Below are positions 32,080-41,230 of a DNA stretch of 45,801 nt, in pieces. This DNA comes from Reticulitermes lucifugus. Lineage: Eukaryota > Arthropoda > Insecta > Blattodea > Rhinotermitidae. Positions within the stretch are counted from its first letter, which is position 1. The number at the start of each line of letters is the position of its first letter. Location: positions 27,418-73,218 of the forward strand of contig JAKCWW010000526.1 in the NCBI GenBank assembly GCA_026260175.1. The letters run 5' to 3'. Both the position numbers and the translations under genes were made by a program. The notes under the pieces are model-generated. The model was not told where the DNA came from. It made no database searches and worked only from the letters and a program-made list of their open reading frames with translations.

Positions 32080-33190
32080 TAATGTATGAGAAATATAGAC
32101 ATAGTTCCTCTTAATTTTTATTATGCTTGCAGGAATGAGGCTGTTAGCTATGATAATAACTTTATTTCTAATAATACAAACACTAAATTTTTAGGAATAA
32201 TCATATCTCAGCTTTTATCCAAACTGAGCAGGGCCTGCTATATAATGAGAAATCTTAAACCCATTATGTCCATTGATTCTTTGAAAATGGTGTATTATTC
32301 CTACTTCCATTCCCTCATTACTTATGGAATTATATTTAGGGGAATTCCTCTTTTAGTTTACAGGTATTTAAAAGTCAAAAGAGAATTATAAGAATTATGT
32401 GTGGACTACGTCCTAGAGATTTGTGTAGGGATGTATTCAAAACTTTAAACATTTTGCCATTAAAGTCTCAATACATATACCCCTTATTGTTATTCACTGT
32501 AAACAATGGAGATTTTTATCACTCTGTATCTCACATTCATGATATTAAGACCTGACGCAACCAGGAGTTATTTCAGCCTCAATCAAATTTGGTGTTTTAT
32601 CAGAAAGGGCCCTACTATTCTGGTGTCGAGCTTTTTAATGGTTTGCCACTAAGTATAAAACAGTTAGCTCACAATAACAGACAATTTCGAACAGCCTTAA
32701 GTACTTTTCCATTCTAAATCATTTTATACTGTTGAAGAATATTTTGATTGTGAATAGGTTCTCAGCCTAAGCTCAAGTAAGGTTCTGAATGACTGCATTT
32801 GTTTCTTAATGTTTGTTATTCATATGTATGTTAGTAATTATTATCCAACTTTTGCTATGTATTGTATTGATTATACGTGTATATTACGCAAATATTTATA
32901 TCTTCAGATTGCTTTATTATATGTGGATGGTTGTACAGTTAGGCTTAGTAATATTCCAAATTTTATAATTTTGACTAAACTTGATCTGTTGCTTTGAATC
33001 AGTGAACGTGATATAATTTCACTTGCACTTGTGGTGTTGGTGATGTGTCTTGCTTGTTGTATTTATTTTTTGTTAATGTGTTTGTGTCTTCTGTTTTGTT
33101 CACTTGTATTGGACTATTTTTACATCCTGCGGTTTCTTTTAACCTGCTAGAGGATTTATTGAATGTAAACCATAAATAAATAAATGAGTA
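32080..33190 (+). mobile_element. Jockey-type LINE 3' end with AATA tail
   Basis: The frame 32086-32391 gives NTNTKFLGIIISQLLSKLSR, CYIMRNLKPIMSIDSLKMVY, then YFHSLITYGIIFRG (canonical YGIIFWGNS). The next frame continues with KRIIRIMCGLRPRDLCRDVF, ILPLKSQYIYPLLLF, then YQKGPYYSGVELFNGLPLSI, the usual C-terminal end of these elements, to about 32717. The 3' UTR ends in CATAAATAAATAAATGAG at about 33170-33187. It is 5'-truncated and in the same sense as the host gene. It has the same group motifs as the element at 1-1490 but a different sequence. Confidence 0.8.
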
Positions 33191-33476
33191 AATTTGTATT
33201 ATGTTAAGTGCTGGACTGATTTGTAAACTGACTTTTCACTGTTACCAATTGGTGAAAAATATTTCTTACAACTGTTAAATGCACATCTGTCTGCTTGTGT
33301 TTGTGACTCATAGTAATATGTCCGTTACTTAATGAATTTTTGTGATCAGGCATGTGGAATGTTCATGCTGAAGGCAGTTCTGTGGACATTTTTCACTATG
33401 AAACAAGAAAACTGTTGATTTATTTTATAATGCACAACTTACATGTTGTTAAAAGACATACTTATTATGCTGTCAG

Positions 33477-33661
33477 GGTCCATCTGAAAGCTGTACTCCA
33501 CATAATGGTCACCGCAACAACAGTAGCCCTGCACTACCAGTCTTAAGGCATTTACGCCCAGAATTTCGTGCACAGTTGTCTTTGGGATCAGCTGCTAAGA
33601 AACTGCATGAACATAGTGCTGGAACATCTGTTGAAGACACCAGAGCAAGCGTATCTAAACG
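33477..33661 (+). CDS. vlc: DLGAP-like gene, exon after large exon
   Basis: Acceptor TGCTGTCAG at 33475-33476, donor AAACG|GTAAAA at 33662. 185 bases, entering in phase 0 and leaving two bases. It encodes GPSESCTPHNGHRNNSSPAL, PVLRHLRPEFRAQLSLGSAA and KKLHEHSAGTSVEDTRASVS. The two trailing bases (CG) join the first A of the next exon to give Arg. The Leu/Arg-rich LRPEFRAQL stretch may form a short helix. No domain is known for this part, and it is placed by phase, order and splice sites. A longer frame in another register at 33568-33939 is a shadow. Confidence 0.8.
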
Positions 33662-35209
33662 GTAAAACAGAAAATAAAGGCTATGAAAGTGTACAGAAAA
33701 TCATGCTTAGGATGAAGGTGTGCCAAAATCAGTTTGTACCAGTTCTGAAGAACTGGTTCCTAAAGAAAATTCACAACATGAAAAAGGGTCTTGGAAGCAA
33801 GGCTGTCCCAGTAAAACGCTATAAAGCGAGTGTGTGCCTACATGCACTCACTGATGCATACACACAAACTGAACAAATTACAAACCCTTCTTACATTCTG
33901 GAAAGTAGGCCAATAAAAAATCGGCAATTTGACAACTGAACATGTGAACTGGTAGTTAAAATTTTGGCAGGCACACATGGTTGGGGATGTACAAGGTACT
34001 TCTTTTCTTTTGTGTTTCTGTAACAAATTTTACACTAACAGAAGCATTGTACAGTTATGTTTCTACTGCTAGTAGTAGAATAAGTAAATGTTATTTTAAT
34101 GTTTTAGCATCTGATTTTCATGTGTAGAAACTCATGGTACACTGTCACTTAAAAATTTTCAGGGTTATGGTAACAGATAGCCTTTTGTTTACTGAATCAA
34201 AATATTACAGGTTTACTAGAATTCGATATGCTGGGACATTACATTGTTTGGAGGCTCCATCTCAAACTTTATGTGTGACATTTATTCCATTTCCTTATAG
34301 TTTTCTTTAGTTTTGCAGAAAAAGAATGGAAGAACAATTAAGGAATGTAATTGAAAGAGGGGGAGAAGAGACATGCATGCAGGTTTTTGGTGGGAGAACC
34401 TGAGGGAAGGAGACCACTGGGAAGGCCTAAAACAGATCTTAAGAAAAAGTATGAAAGGGTGTGGACTGGATTTATCTGGCTCAAGATCAGGACAAGTAGC
34501 AAGCTCTTGTGAACATGGCAATGAATTTTTAGTTTCCATAAAATGTAGGGACTTTCCTGACTAGATGAGAAAGTATTAACTTCTCAGGAAGTACTTAGTT
34601 CTGTGGATTGAGTGAGTGAGTAAGTTAGTTCTTTAATTAGTTAATGAAATGATAAATAATTACTGTGTGTTTGAATGAGGTTTTTAAGAATGTTAGAACG
34701 TTTTTATTGCAGGCATATGAATCCATTCTGATAACACTGTAACCTGTATCAATTTAAGTATAGGGAACATTGTGGAACATTGGGCCTGTTAAGAGATGTA
34801 CTGTAGTTACATAAGTCCTTATAAGTTGCAGTCTCATTTACATGTCTGTTTGTTCATACACAATTTACGTGCACACCATTAATTAATGCCAACAGTCTGT
34901 GACAGCTTATTTATAGTCTTCAACATGGCTGCTGTATGTTGATCACACACGTGCTGCTTCAACGTGTGTAAATTGATGTGGTGATATCTTTTCGTATGGA
35001 AGTTCTGATTTCTTTTAAACACACAGTGTTAGAGAAGAAGGATTATGTGATGATTAAAATAAGGTGAATCATATTTAGGCCTGTTTTTAAAATGGCATTA
35101 TTACATGCTATTTACTGGGGAAGGAAGAATAATGTGAGTTATTTCAGAAAGTGTTATGCACAGGAGGAAACAAATGTGTATCATGTTGACAGTTTTCTTA
35201 ATATGCTAG
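33662..35209 (+). other. intron with RTE 3' fragment
   Basis: About 1.5 kb between GTAAAA and TATGCTAG. It contains the RTE piece at 34330-34620. The rest is AT-rich without signals. Confidence 0.7.
34330..34620 (+). mobile_element. RTE-type LINE 3' end fragment, second copy
   Basis: Colinear with 24500-24790: TTTTTGGTGGGAGAACCTGA, then GACTGGATTTATCTGGCTC, GAACATGGCAATGAATTTTT, AAAATGTAGGGACTTTCC and the TTCTCAGGAAGTACTTAG tail. The translated remains match the GKPEGRRPLGRP block near the RTE C-terminus (GEPEGRRPLGRPK). It lies in the same sense as the host gene, within its intron. Confidence 0.7.
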
Positions 35210-35414
35210 ATCTGCAACAAAGGTTATACCACTGCAGCAGCAAATCTCAGTAGAGAGTCTGGCAGAGAGCTTAACAGACCTTCAGCCTGCAGCTCCTGAT
35301 GTAGTTCTACCCATTGAGCAATCTCAGTCAGTTTCCAGTCAGCCATGTGAACAATCAGAGGAAAGTGTAGACCCAGTCACTGAAACACACAAGGATGGAC
35401 ATTATTTCTTAAAG
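35210..35414 (+). CDS. vlc: DLGAP-like gene, exon leading into GKAP domain
   Basis: Acceptor ATATGCTAG at 35208-35209 and donor CTTAAAG|GTAAAA at 35415. 205 bases: one base completing a codon, then 68 codons. Start: SATKVIPLQQQISVESLAES, then an acidic, Gln/Ser-rich linker, ending THKDGHYFLK. The DGHYFLK motif is the well-known beginning of the GKAP homology region in vertebrate DLGAP1-4, which continues with LL..ET.RLE in the next exon. Seeing it split precisely at the splice site is strong support for the model. Confidence 0.9.
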
Positions 35415-36610
35415 GTAAAATATTTACATCTCAAAGATTTTATATGTTGAACTTCATTGCACTACATTAGTGTTTGGTCCTTTTAAACTTAAGGTACACA
35501 TGATGTGGAAGAGGAATGAGGCACTGCTTAAGTGTTCATTGTAATAACACACACTTCTTTTCTCTCCAGTTTACTATAAAATCTTGTTGATCTGAAAGCA
35601 GTTACTTCAAAATATGATGTAATTCCAAGCATTTGACGTTCCCTGGCTTTGAACATGGGATTTTGTTTCGTTTTTAATACAGTTAATTTGAAATATGGTT
35701 AATTTCTAGTTTGAAGCTATATTACAGGCCTTTGATTATTAAAAGTTCAATAATTTGAAGTAAGAATAGAAAACCATGTAAGACTGACATCAACAAAGAA
35801 ATTAGAGGTTTTGAAGATGTTCCTAACAGTCCGGCACTGCCTCAGTCCTGATGGTACTGGACTGGTCCTGTTGGTGCCAGTCTGGCACAGTAGACTTCTG
35901 ACAGCTTGGCAGCACGCCAGGCTGTCAGAAGTCTACTGTATTATGTTATTTTGTGGGCAGTTTGTGCAAACATTGTCTTAATTAACACTGGACACTCCTG
36001 GATTAGGTCAGTTGAGTCTTATTTTAAGAATCAGTGAATGAAGAGTAGAGTGTAACAAATGTGAATTATTGTTAATTGGCTTGCATTTTGATATAAATTG
36101 TATTAAATTACATAGTAGGCACTTAAAAATGCAAACAAGAAAGGATCTTCGAATTGCTCAAGAAGTGAAAAAATTGTAACATTAGGACTTAAAGCAGCCA
36201 CAGAACAGGTGAGTGTGCCTTTAAGAAGTGTGTGATTTAAAGTCGCATAGCTTGAAGTCCAGTTTTTCGGTTCCAAGTGCTTTGAATTATTAGGGATGTT
36301 CTCTAATGATGTATATGCAGGTTATGTAAGAATGTTATAAAGAAATGTAATAAAAAGAGAATTATAATTGTTTTTCTGACAACATGTCTCTGTTTTTCTT
36401 CAGAAATTTAAATGTCAAGAATCTTAAATATCTGAAAAATAGGTGTGGTTGTGCTAGAGACATATAAGTAAAATGTGTGCAGGAAAGGACTGAATCTGTT
36501 GACAGATGTAAAAGCATAATTTGAGTGATTGTGCATTTGATTGGCTGATATACCACTGTTACATTTACTGCCATTTGTGTTGAACCTGCCCATTATTTTT
36601 TGGTTTATAG
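35415..36610 (+). other. intron with hairpin
   Basis: About 1.2 kb between GTAAAA and GGTTTATAG. It contains the near-perfect hairpin at 35887-35939. The sequence around it (35580-36300) has TTGAAGT and AATTTGAA runs reminiscent of Tigger non-coding ends, but no coding trace was confirmed. Confidence 0.65.
35887..35939. repeat. 24-bp stem inverted repeat (hairpin)
   Basis: Left arm ACAGTAGACTTCTGACAGC (35887-35905), right arm GCTGTCAGAAGTCTACTGT (35921-35939), exact over 19 bases. Inside, T-TGGC (35906-35910) and GCCA-G (35916-35920) extend the stem by four pairs and one T-G wobble, leaving a 5-base loop AGCAC. The spacer is too short for a normal miRNA precursor, so a transposon core is likelier. 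Confidence 0.9.
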
Positions 36611-36790
36611 TTACTGAAGCAGGAGACAGAGCGACTCAATGAACTTGTGGAGGTGGCAGAAGCTGACTTAGCAAAGGGAGAGTTGCTGCCTGAGGACGCT
36701 TTAGGAAAGCTACGAGCTGCCTCTGGGCAAGCTAGGTTACTGATTCGACAAAAACTGCAGCAGTTTGAAGGGCTGTGCCACAAGAACATT
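36611..36790 (+). CDS. vlc: DLGAP-like gene, GKAP-domain exon 1
   Basis: Acceptor GGTTTATAG at 36609-36610, donor AACATT|GTGAGT at 36791. Exactly 60 codons, phase 0 at both ends. Reads LLKQETERLNELVEVAEADL, then LPEDALGKLRAASGQARLLI and RQKLQQFEGLCHKNI. In DLGAP proteins this region (ETERL ... LPE...GKI..AVG.AQLL...KF.QF.GLC..N) forms the helical GKAP domain; the G-Q-A-R-L-L-I and QQFEGLC segments match it well. The opposite-strand frame at 36565-36789 is a shadow of this exon. Confidence 0.92.
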
Positions 36791-37260
36791 GTGAGTTGCT
36801 ATTTACAGCACTGACATCACTTCAGCACAGACACCTAGGTGTTTGGAATGCAAATGGTTGTTAGTCCAGTAGTGTGGAGAGGTTTAACATTTCTCTTCCC
36901 TGTGATAAGAGTTAAAGGTAGTGAATAAACTGTGAGTTAGATGTTACAGATTCACTTGTTTTGATTCCCTCTCCCCCACCCAATCTCATTTTGTTTGTTC
37001 ATTTAATAGTTTGTGATGGTTAAATTATGTTTATATGTACAGCGAATCCTGTAGAGGCTGATGTTTTGACAACTAGTAGTAATGGGTGAATATTTCCATG
37101 TCCATTACTGTCTGCTAGACTTTTATCTGTAAAGTGCCCAGTTAGGATCTCAGCGAAGACATTGACTATCTTGACTGAGGTTTTTTTGTAGTTCCATGGA
37201 AATTCCAGGATATTAAGGCCATGACTGATTGCTTTTAAAATCCATATTATTATTTACCGG

Positions 37261-37383
37261 TCACCCTACAATTGATGCAGAACAGTGTGAGATACAGCAG
37301 TGTAGAACAGTGTGAGATACAGCAGTGTAAAATAGTCACCCTACGATTAATGCTGAACAGCATGAGATGCTGACAACATTGTA
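37261..37383. repeat. nested tandem duplication
   Basis: A 25-base unit (AGAACAGTGTGAGATACAGC followed by AGTGT) occurs twice without mismatch at 37279-37303 and 37304-37328. Around it a longer segment starting TCACCCTACAATTGATGC (37261) recurs in diverged form from 37336 (TCACCCTACGATTAATGC), a period of about 75 bases. No coding signal. Confidence 0.8.
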
Positions 37384-37875
37384 AAATAAACCACAAAACC
37401 ACATTTCTTCTCTCAGTGAAGGAGGTAGGACTTATGTTTACACCAATTCTCAAACATCATGGAAAAAAAGTAGTAATGGTGGAAGACAACATACAAAAAT
37501 GAAGGAAAGAGAGCATGCATGAAAGGAGTGGTTACCAGCCTGTGGCTCGCCAGATTAGTTTTCAGTGGCCACATTTGTAAATTATATATGTATACACTAT
37601 AAAAATCACACAATTTAGGTGGTTTGCTGTCCCACTTATTGTGATTTTTATACTTACAGCCTGTGAACCAGCCCACGATCATGGTTGTGGTCCTTGGAAA
37701 GAAAGGTTGGATAGCCCTGCACTGAGTGTAATATTGTGGATCCCATCCACTATTACAAAGGGGATTGCTTGTAATGTTGTTGTTCCTGTTCTGAACACAT
37801 GCCACAGAATATGTAGGCTGACATAAACTTGTAATGAGGTATACATATTGAATCATTTGTTGTTGACAATACTGT

Positions 37876-38175
37876 GAGCTAGGATAGTGCAGTTGGTATA
37901 GTGACTAGGCTGTGGGCTCTTCTGCTGAGGAATCATGGTTCAATTCCCAGCAGGAGCAAGAGGTTTTTCTCTTGTTTGAAATGTGCAGACCTGCTCTCGG
38001 GCACACCCAGCCTCCTCTTCAGTGTGTACTGGGTCCTCTTTGCCCTGGAGTAGGGTGGCTGCAGTGTGAAGCTGAACACTCACCTTTATCAAGTGCCAAG
38101 GTTAAGAATGCGTGAAGGTATACCTCCACTCCACCCTATGCCTTCGTGGCATTTACAGGGACAAGTTTAACTTTA
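37876..38175 (+). repeat. tRNA-derived SINE, family shared with 21650-21930
   Basis: Box A TAGTGCAGTTGG (37885-37896) and box B GGTTCAATTCC (37937-37947) are close to consensus. The body shares GCAAGAGGTTTTTCTCT, ACTCACC, AGTGCCAAGGTTAAG and CCTATGCCTTCGTGGC with the copy at 21650. Inserted in the intron in the same sense as the host gene. Confidence 0.75.
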
Positions 38176-38384
38176 CATTGCTTGGCTTTACTTTGCTTTA
38201 CTTAATGTTAACCAGGTGCAACCTTTTGCAGTCAAATATGTAGCCACTATGGCATAGAATGCTGAATGCCATCTGACAGCGTGAAACACAGGATTAATAA
38301 TGTAAGAGCAATGCCCTCTTTGGTGGTGCATGGGATCCACAATATTGCACTTTAGTGCATACTGTTTGTCATTCACACATGGTG

Positions 38385-38430
38385 ACTGTGGAGATTGCAG
38401 TCATTTGGGATGTGATGCTGTGTCATTTAT
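38385..38430 (+). repeat. end fragment of palindromic repeat family
   Basis: GTGGAGATTGCAGTCATTTG then GGATGTGATGCTGTGTCATT resembles the left end of copies at 1950 and 40190. A short, diverged fragment. Confidence 0.35.
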
Positions 38431-38582
38431 GTAGATAGGTTCTACAGGGAAACTGTGAGTTAACTAAATGACAGCTTCAGTTGACTACAGTGTGATGCCA
38501 AGAAAACTGATGGGTGACTAATGTTGTCATCAGAGAATATGCAGAGTATTGGATGGCCATTTATATTCTGGGTTTTTTGCAG

Positions 38583-38720
38583 GCGCAGAACTCAGAAGAG
38601 CCATTCCCAACAACCAGTGAAGACCTAGCTGGCTTCTGGGATATGGTTATGCTCCAAGTCGAACATGTGAACAGACTGTTTGAAGAGATTACAACTCTAA
38701 GGGCAGCCAACTGGGTAGAG
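38583..38720 (+). CDS. vlc: DLGAP-like gene, GKAP-domain exon 2 (last exon seen)
   Basis: Acceptor TTTTTTGCAG at 38581-38582, donor GTAGAG|GTGAAT at 38721. Exactly 46 codons, phase 0 at both ends: AQNSEEPFPTTSEDLAGFWD, MVMLQVEHVNRLFEEITTLR, AANWVE. The PTTSEDLAGFWDM block corresponds to the P.PT..DLAGFWD(L/M) signature of DLGAP proteins, followed by the Q.E.V...F.EL..L.A..W helix. The remaining C-terminal part of the family was not found in the window. The frame also runs past the donor to 38858, but that extension is intronic. Confidence 0.92.
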
Positions 38721-38774
38721 GTGAATAGTAAACACATTTTTTACTCAGTTCTCTTTTATTGGTATTATAAAATG

Positions 38775-38955
38775 CCATATTTACCTGAATATAAGATGAG
38801 AATTTTTCCCTGCTTTATCATCTGTAAAACTGGGTGTCATCTTATAATTGCACACTAAGTTAAACAAATTTTGTGTAGGTATTTTCCTTAAAACTAACAT
38901 TGTGAAGAGGGTGTCATCATATATGCAGGGTCATGTTATATTCAGGTAAATATGG
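38775..38955. mobile_element. MITE with perfect 20-bp terminal inverted repeats
   Basis: CCATATTTACCTGAATATAA (38775-38794) and TTATATTCAGGTAAATATGG (38936-38955) are exact reverse complements. The total is 181 bp, with no coding capacity. Just inside each arm are related blocks (GATGAG...TGTCATCTTATAA and GGGTGTCATCATATATGC). Size and arms fit a miniature inverted-repeat transposable element. Target-site duplication is not obvious. Confidence 0.85.
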
Positions 38956-40189
38956 TGTTGATTCCTTTTAAGTGTGATAAAGGTAGCATTAAACCATTCT
39001 CACCTAGAACAACTAAATGAGATTTGCAGCAGGGTGAAAAAAAATTAAAATTGTAGATTTGAAGCAGACCCTTATGGAACTTTGTTATTGCTCCACATGT
39101 ATTAGTGTTTATAACAGCTTCAGGATCTTCACCAGAACGTGTTTCATTTAATTCAGTACGTAATCTTAAAATGTTTGAAGAACAGTGATTCTTGGAACAT
39201 TTCCTGAGTTTTTCAGCAATTTTATATTTCTAAAACTTTTCATAGGAACAGAACATACGCACTTGTAGATGTTTGACGATGGAATCGCTTTGCTCTATGC
39301 TGGTGAAAGCTGGCTTGACTGTCAAGGTGAAATATTTTTATTTTCCTTGCAGGAATTTTAATGTTTTATTGTTTTGTATAAGCTCACATAATGTCAGAGT
39401 GAAAGCCTTATGGTGCCATGTGCTTCTTATTTTTAATGGTGGTGTTCCTTTCTTTGAGAAAATTAAATTATCCTTTTGAAGTTCTCTTTCTTGATTTCAT
39501 TGGGAATCCAGTCATGGTTGTTTGCAGAGATTCTCTCTCCCCCAAACGATCTTTCTTTTTAATTAATATAGAATGAATTTTATAATTATACAACACTAAC
39601 ACATGAAGATCAATAGTGTTCAGAAGTGTAATGTTTTTCTTGTAGCATTTAACCTGTTTGTAATATTTTGTGCTGCTTGTCATTGTAATCTATTCCTTTG
39701 CCATGTCATTGGATTTGCTATATCCAGATGCTGTCAGACCAATTAATGTAATGTCCTCTCAACCCAGTGTTCTGGTATTTTAAGTATGATGGGGGACATT
39801 TTTATTATGTTCTGCTATGTTGATTGTGATAGAAGGGGTTAACTGTAAACAGTACTTCTGACATGCCATTAATTTTTGGAGGTGTCAGTAACATAGTTTG
39901 CACTAGGTAACTAACCTAAAACTTGTGAAATTGTTATTCCATGCATCAAATTTTTCCATAGACCTAATGGTTTTTCAGTTTTGTCTTGCAGTTCTTTGTT
40001 TATGCATCATTTACATCTGCTAATTGGCTCTCACTGTTGTTTTCCCTGATGCCCTAAACTCCTGGACTAGGGGCCTGGTAAGCTTTGCTATGCTTCCTTG
40101 CAAATTTTGATATGTTTTCTTCTGTTACTACTATATAGTGAAGGGATGGCCATTCAGGAGAACAATACATTGTGCAGAAATTTTTGTAC

Positions 40190-40415
40190 TGTGTCTGTAA
40201 TGAGAATTGCCCTGTGAAGGTGACTGTCTTTTAGGATGTGATGCTATGTAGTGTGGAAAACATTTACAGTCTTCTGTCCTGAAAATGGAGACAGTAGGTG
40301 CCTCCAAAATGTTGGTAGATTTCTACCAGATTGCATGGCATCAGATGCCAGAAGACAGTAATCTACATAGCTATCGCTGTGAGAATTCCAAATCTTCCAG
40401 AATGACTGTGATTTG
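40190..40415 (+). repeat. palindromic MITE-like element, copy B
   Basis: The left arm GACTGTCTTTTAGGATGTGA then TGCTATG (about 40222-40248) is the imperfect reverse complement of the right arm CATGGCATCAGATGCCAGAA then GACAGT (about 40334-40359). The right flank ATCTACATAGCTATCGCTGT then GAGAATTCCAAATC matches copies A and C, and a mirrored GAGAATTGCC...GTGAAGG lies on the left. No coding capacity. The 73-codon minus frame across it is incidental. Confidence 0.65.
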
Positions 40416-41039
40416 GTTTGTGCTTTTGTTGTAGTAAAGGCATTGAATCTGAATCTCGAAAACAATTAACTTATTTTGAGTAAAGAAAAATTTGATCCAT
40501 ATTTGGTTGATCACGGCTGTCACTTTACTTCAGTGTGTAGATTGATATTATATAGTATTAATTGGAATGAAATATGTGTGTAGAACTCAGTGGGTCAAAT
40601 TTTTATATGTGTGATATGGTGGACTTTTAAGGGCATTTTGATGGAGGAAGAGAGACTGATGATTCAAAGTCAGTAATCTCAGTGCCAGATTTCCTTCATG
40701 GAAGATTTTCCTCAGTTTGGTGTACAAGTGAACTGCTTATCAAAGAAACCTTAAATAATATTTTCACTGTATAAGGGAAATACATTTCCCCGTTAGGAAG
40801 ACTTGTAAAAGCATGTATTGTGAATGAATCTTTCTGCAGTAAAATAAAGATGCTGTCATAATACTGATTTGGAAGAACATACGTTCATAAAATCAATATT
40901 TTGTCCTGATGCTCTGTGTCATATGTACAGGGATTTTTGTCAAGATTACACATTCTTTAAAAGTGTTGTGTTACAAAACCCATGATTTTAATTACCATTG
41001 CCTATTGTATAATGTTCTGCTTTCTGTTTTGTAAGCTTG

Positions 41040-41230
41040 AAGAGCACATAATCTCACTTTGGAGGCCCAGGTTCAATGTAAGGCCAGTCCATGTGGGATT
41101 TGTGGTGGACAATATGGCACTGGTGTAGGTTTTTCTCTAAGAGTTTTGGTCTTCCCCAGTCAGCATAATTTCACCAGTTTTCCATACTAATTTGTCTTTC
41201 ACTGACACTATGTAATCTTAGCAATTGACA
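41040..41230 (+). repeat. decayed tRNA-derived SINE
   Basis: AATCTCACTTTGGAGGCCCA followed by GGTTCAATGTA (box B-like, 41070-41080), then CATGTGGGATTTGTGGTGGA and GGCACTGGTGTAGGTTTTTC. Typical of insect SINE bodies. Box A is degenerate. Confidence 0.5.

Larger units (their letters stand above)
30663..33476 (+). other. intron with Tigger and Jockey-type relics
   Basis: About 2.8 kb, from GTAAGA to TGCTGTCAG. It contains the Tigger fragment (30780-31310) and the Jockey-type 3' end (32080-33190). The remainder is AT-rich without further signals. Confidence 0.75.
36791..38582 (+). other. intron with tandem duplication and SINE
   Basis: About 1.8 kb between GTGAGT and TTTTTTGCAG. It contains the tandem repeat at 37261-37383, the SINE at 37876-38175 and a truncated palindromic-family copy at 38385-38430. 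The rest has no signal. Confidence 0.75.
27471..38720 (+). other. vlc: DLGAP/GKAP-family gene (visible part of the locus)
   Basis: Exons at 27471-27658 (tentative), 28975-30662, 33477-33661, 35210-35414, 36611-36790 and 38583-38720, all with AG/GT borders. Junction phases agree: 1/2, 0/0, 2/1, 0/0, 0/0. Together they give about 800 codons from 28975 on, plus about 60 from the tentative exon. DLGAP (SAPAP/GKAP) proteins are scaffolds that bind the guanylate-kinase domain of PSD-95/DLG proteins, and Shank, at synapses. The Drosophila member is vulcan. The insect GKAP-domain protein mars (HURP relative) is the main alternative, but DGHYFLK and DLAGFWDM fit DLGAP1-4/vulcan better. C-terminal exons are not visible. 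The introns carry several transposon relics. Confidence 0.8.

Noticed and set aside
33568..33939. 123-codon + strand frame
   Set aside because: Overlaps the true exon 33477-33661 in another frame and runs on into the intron; the phase-consistent frame is preferred.
35887..35939. miRNA precursor
   Set aside because: Stem of 24 pairs with a 5-base loop is shorter than usual precursors, and perfect arms fit a transposon core better.
36120..36206. Possible additional exon ending ACAGAACAG|GTGAGT
   Set aside because: Would insert residues between DGHYFLK and LLKQETERL, which are contiguous in the GKAP domain; no good acceptor.
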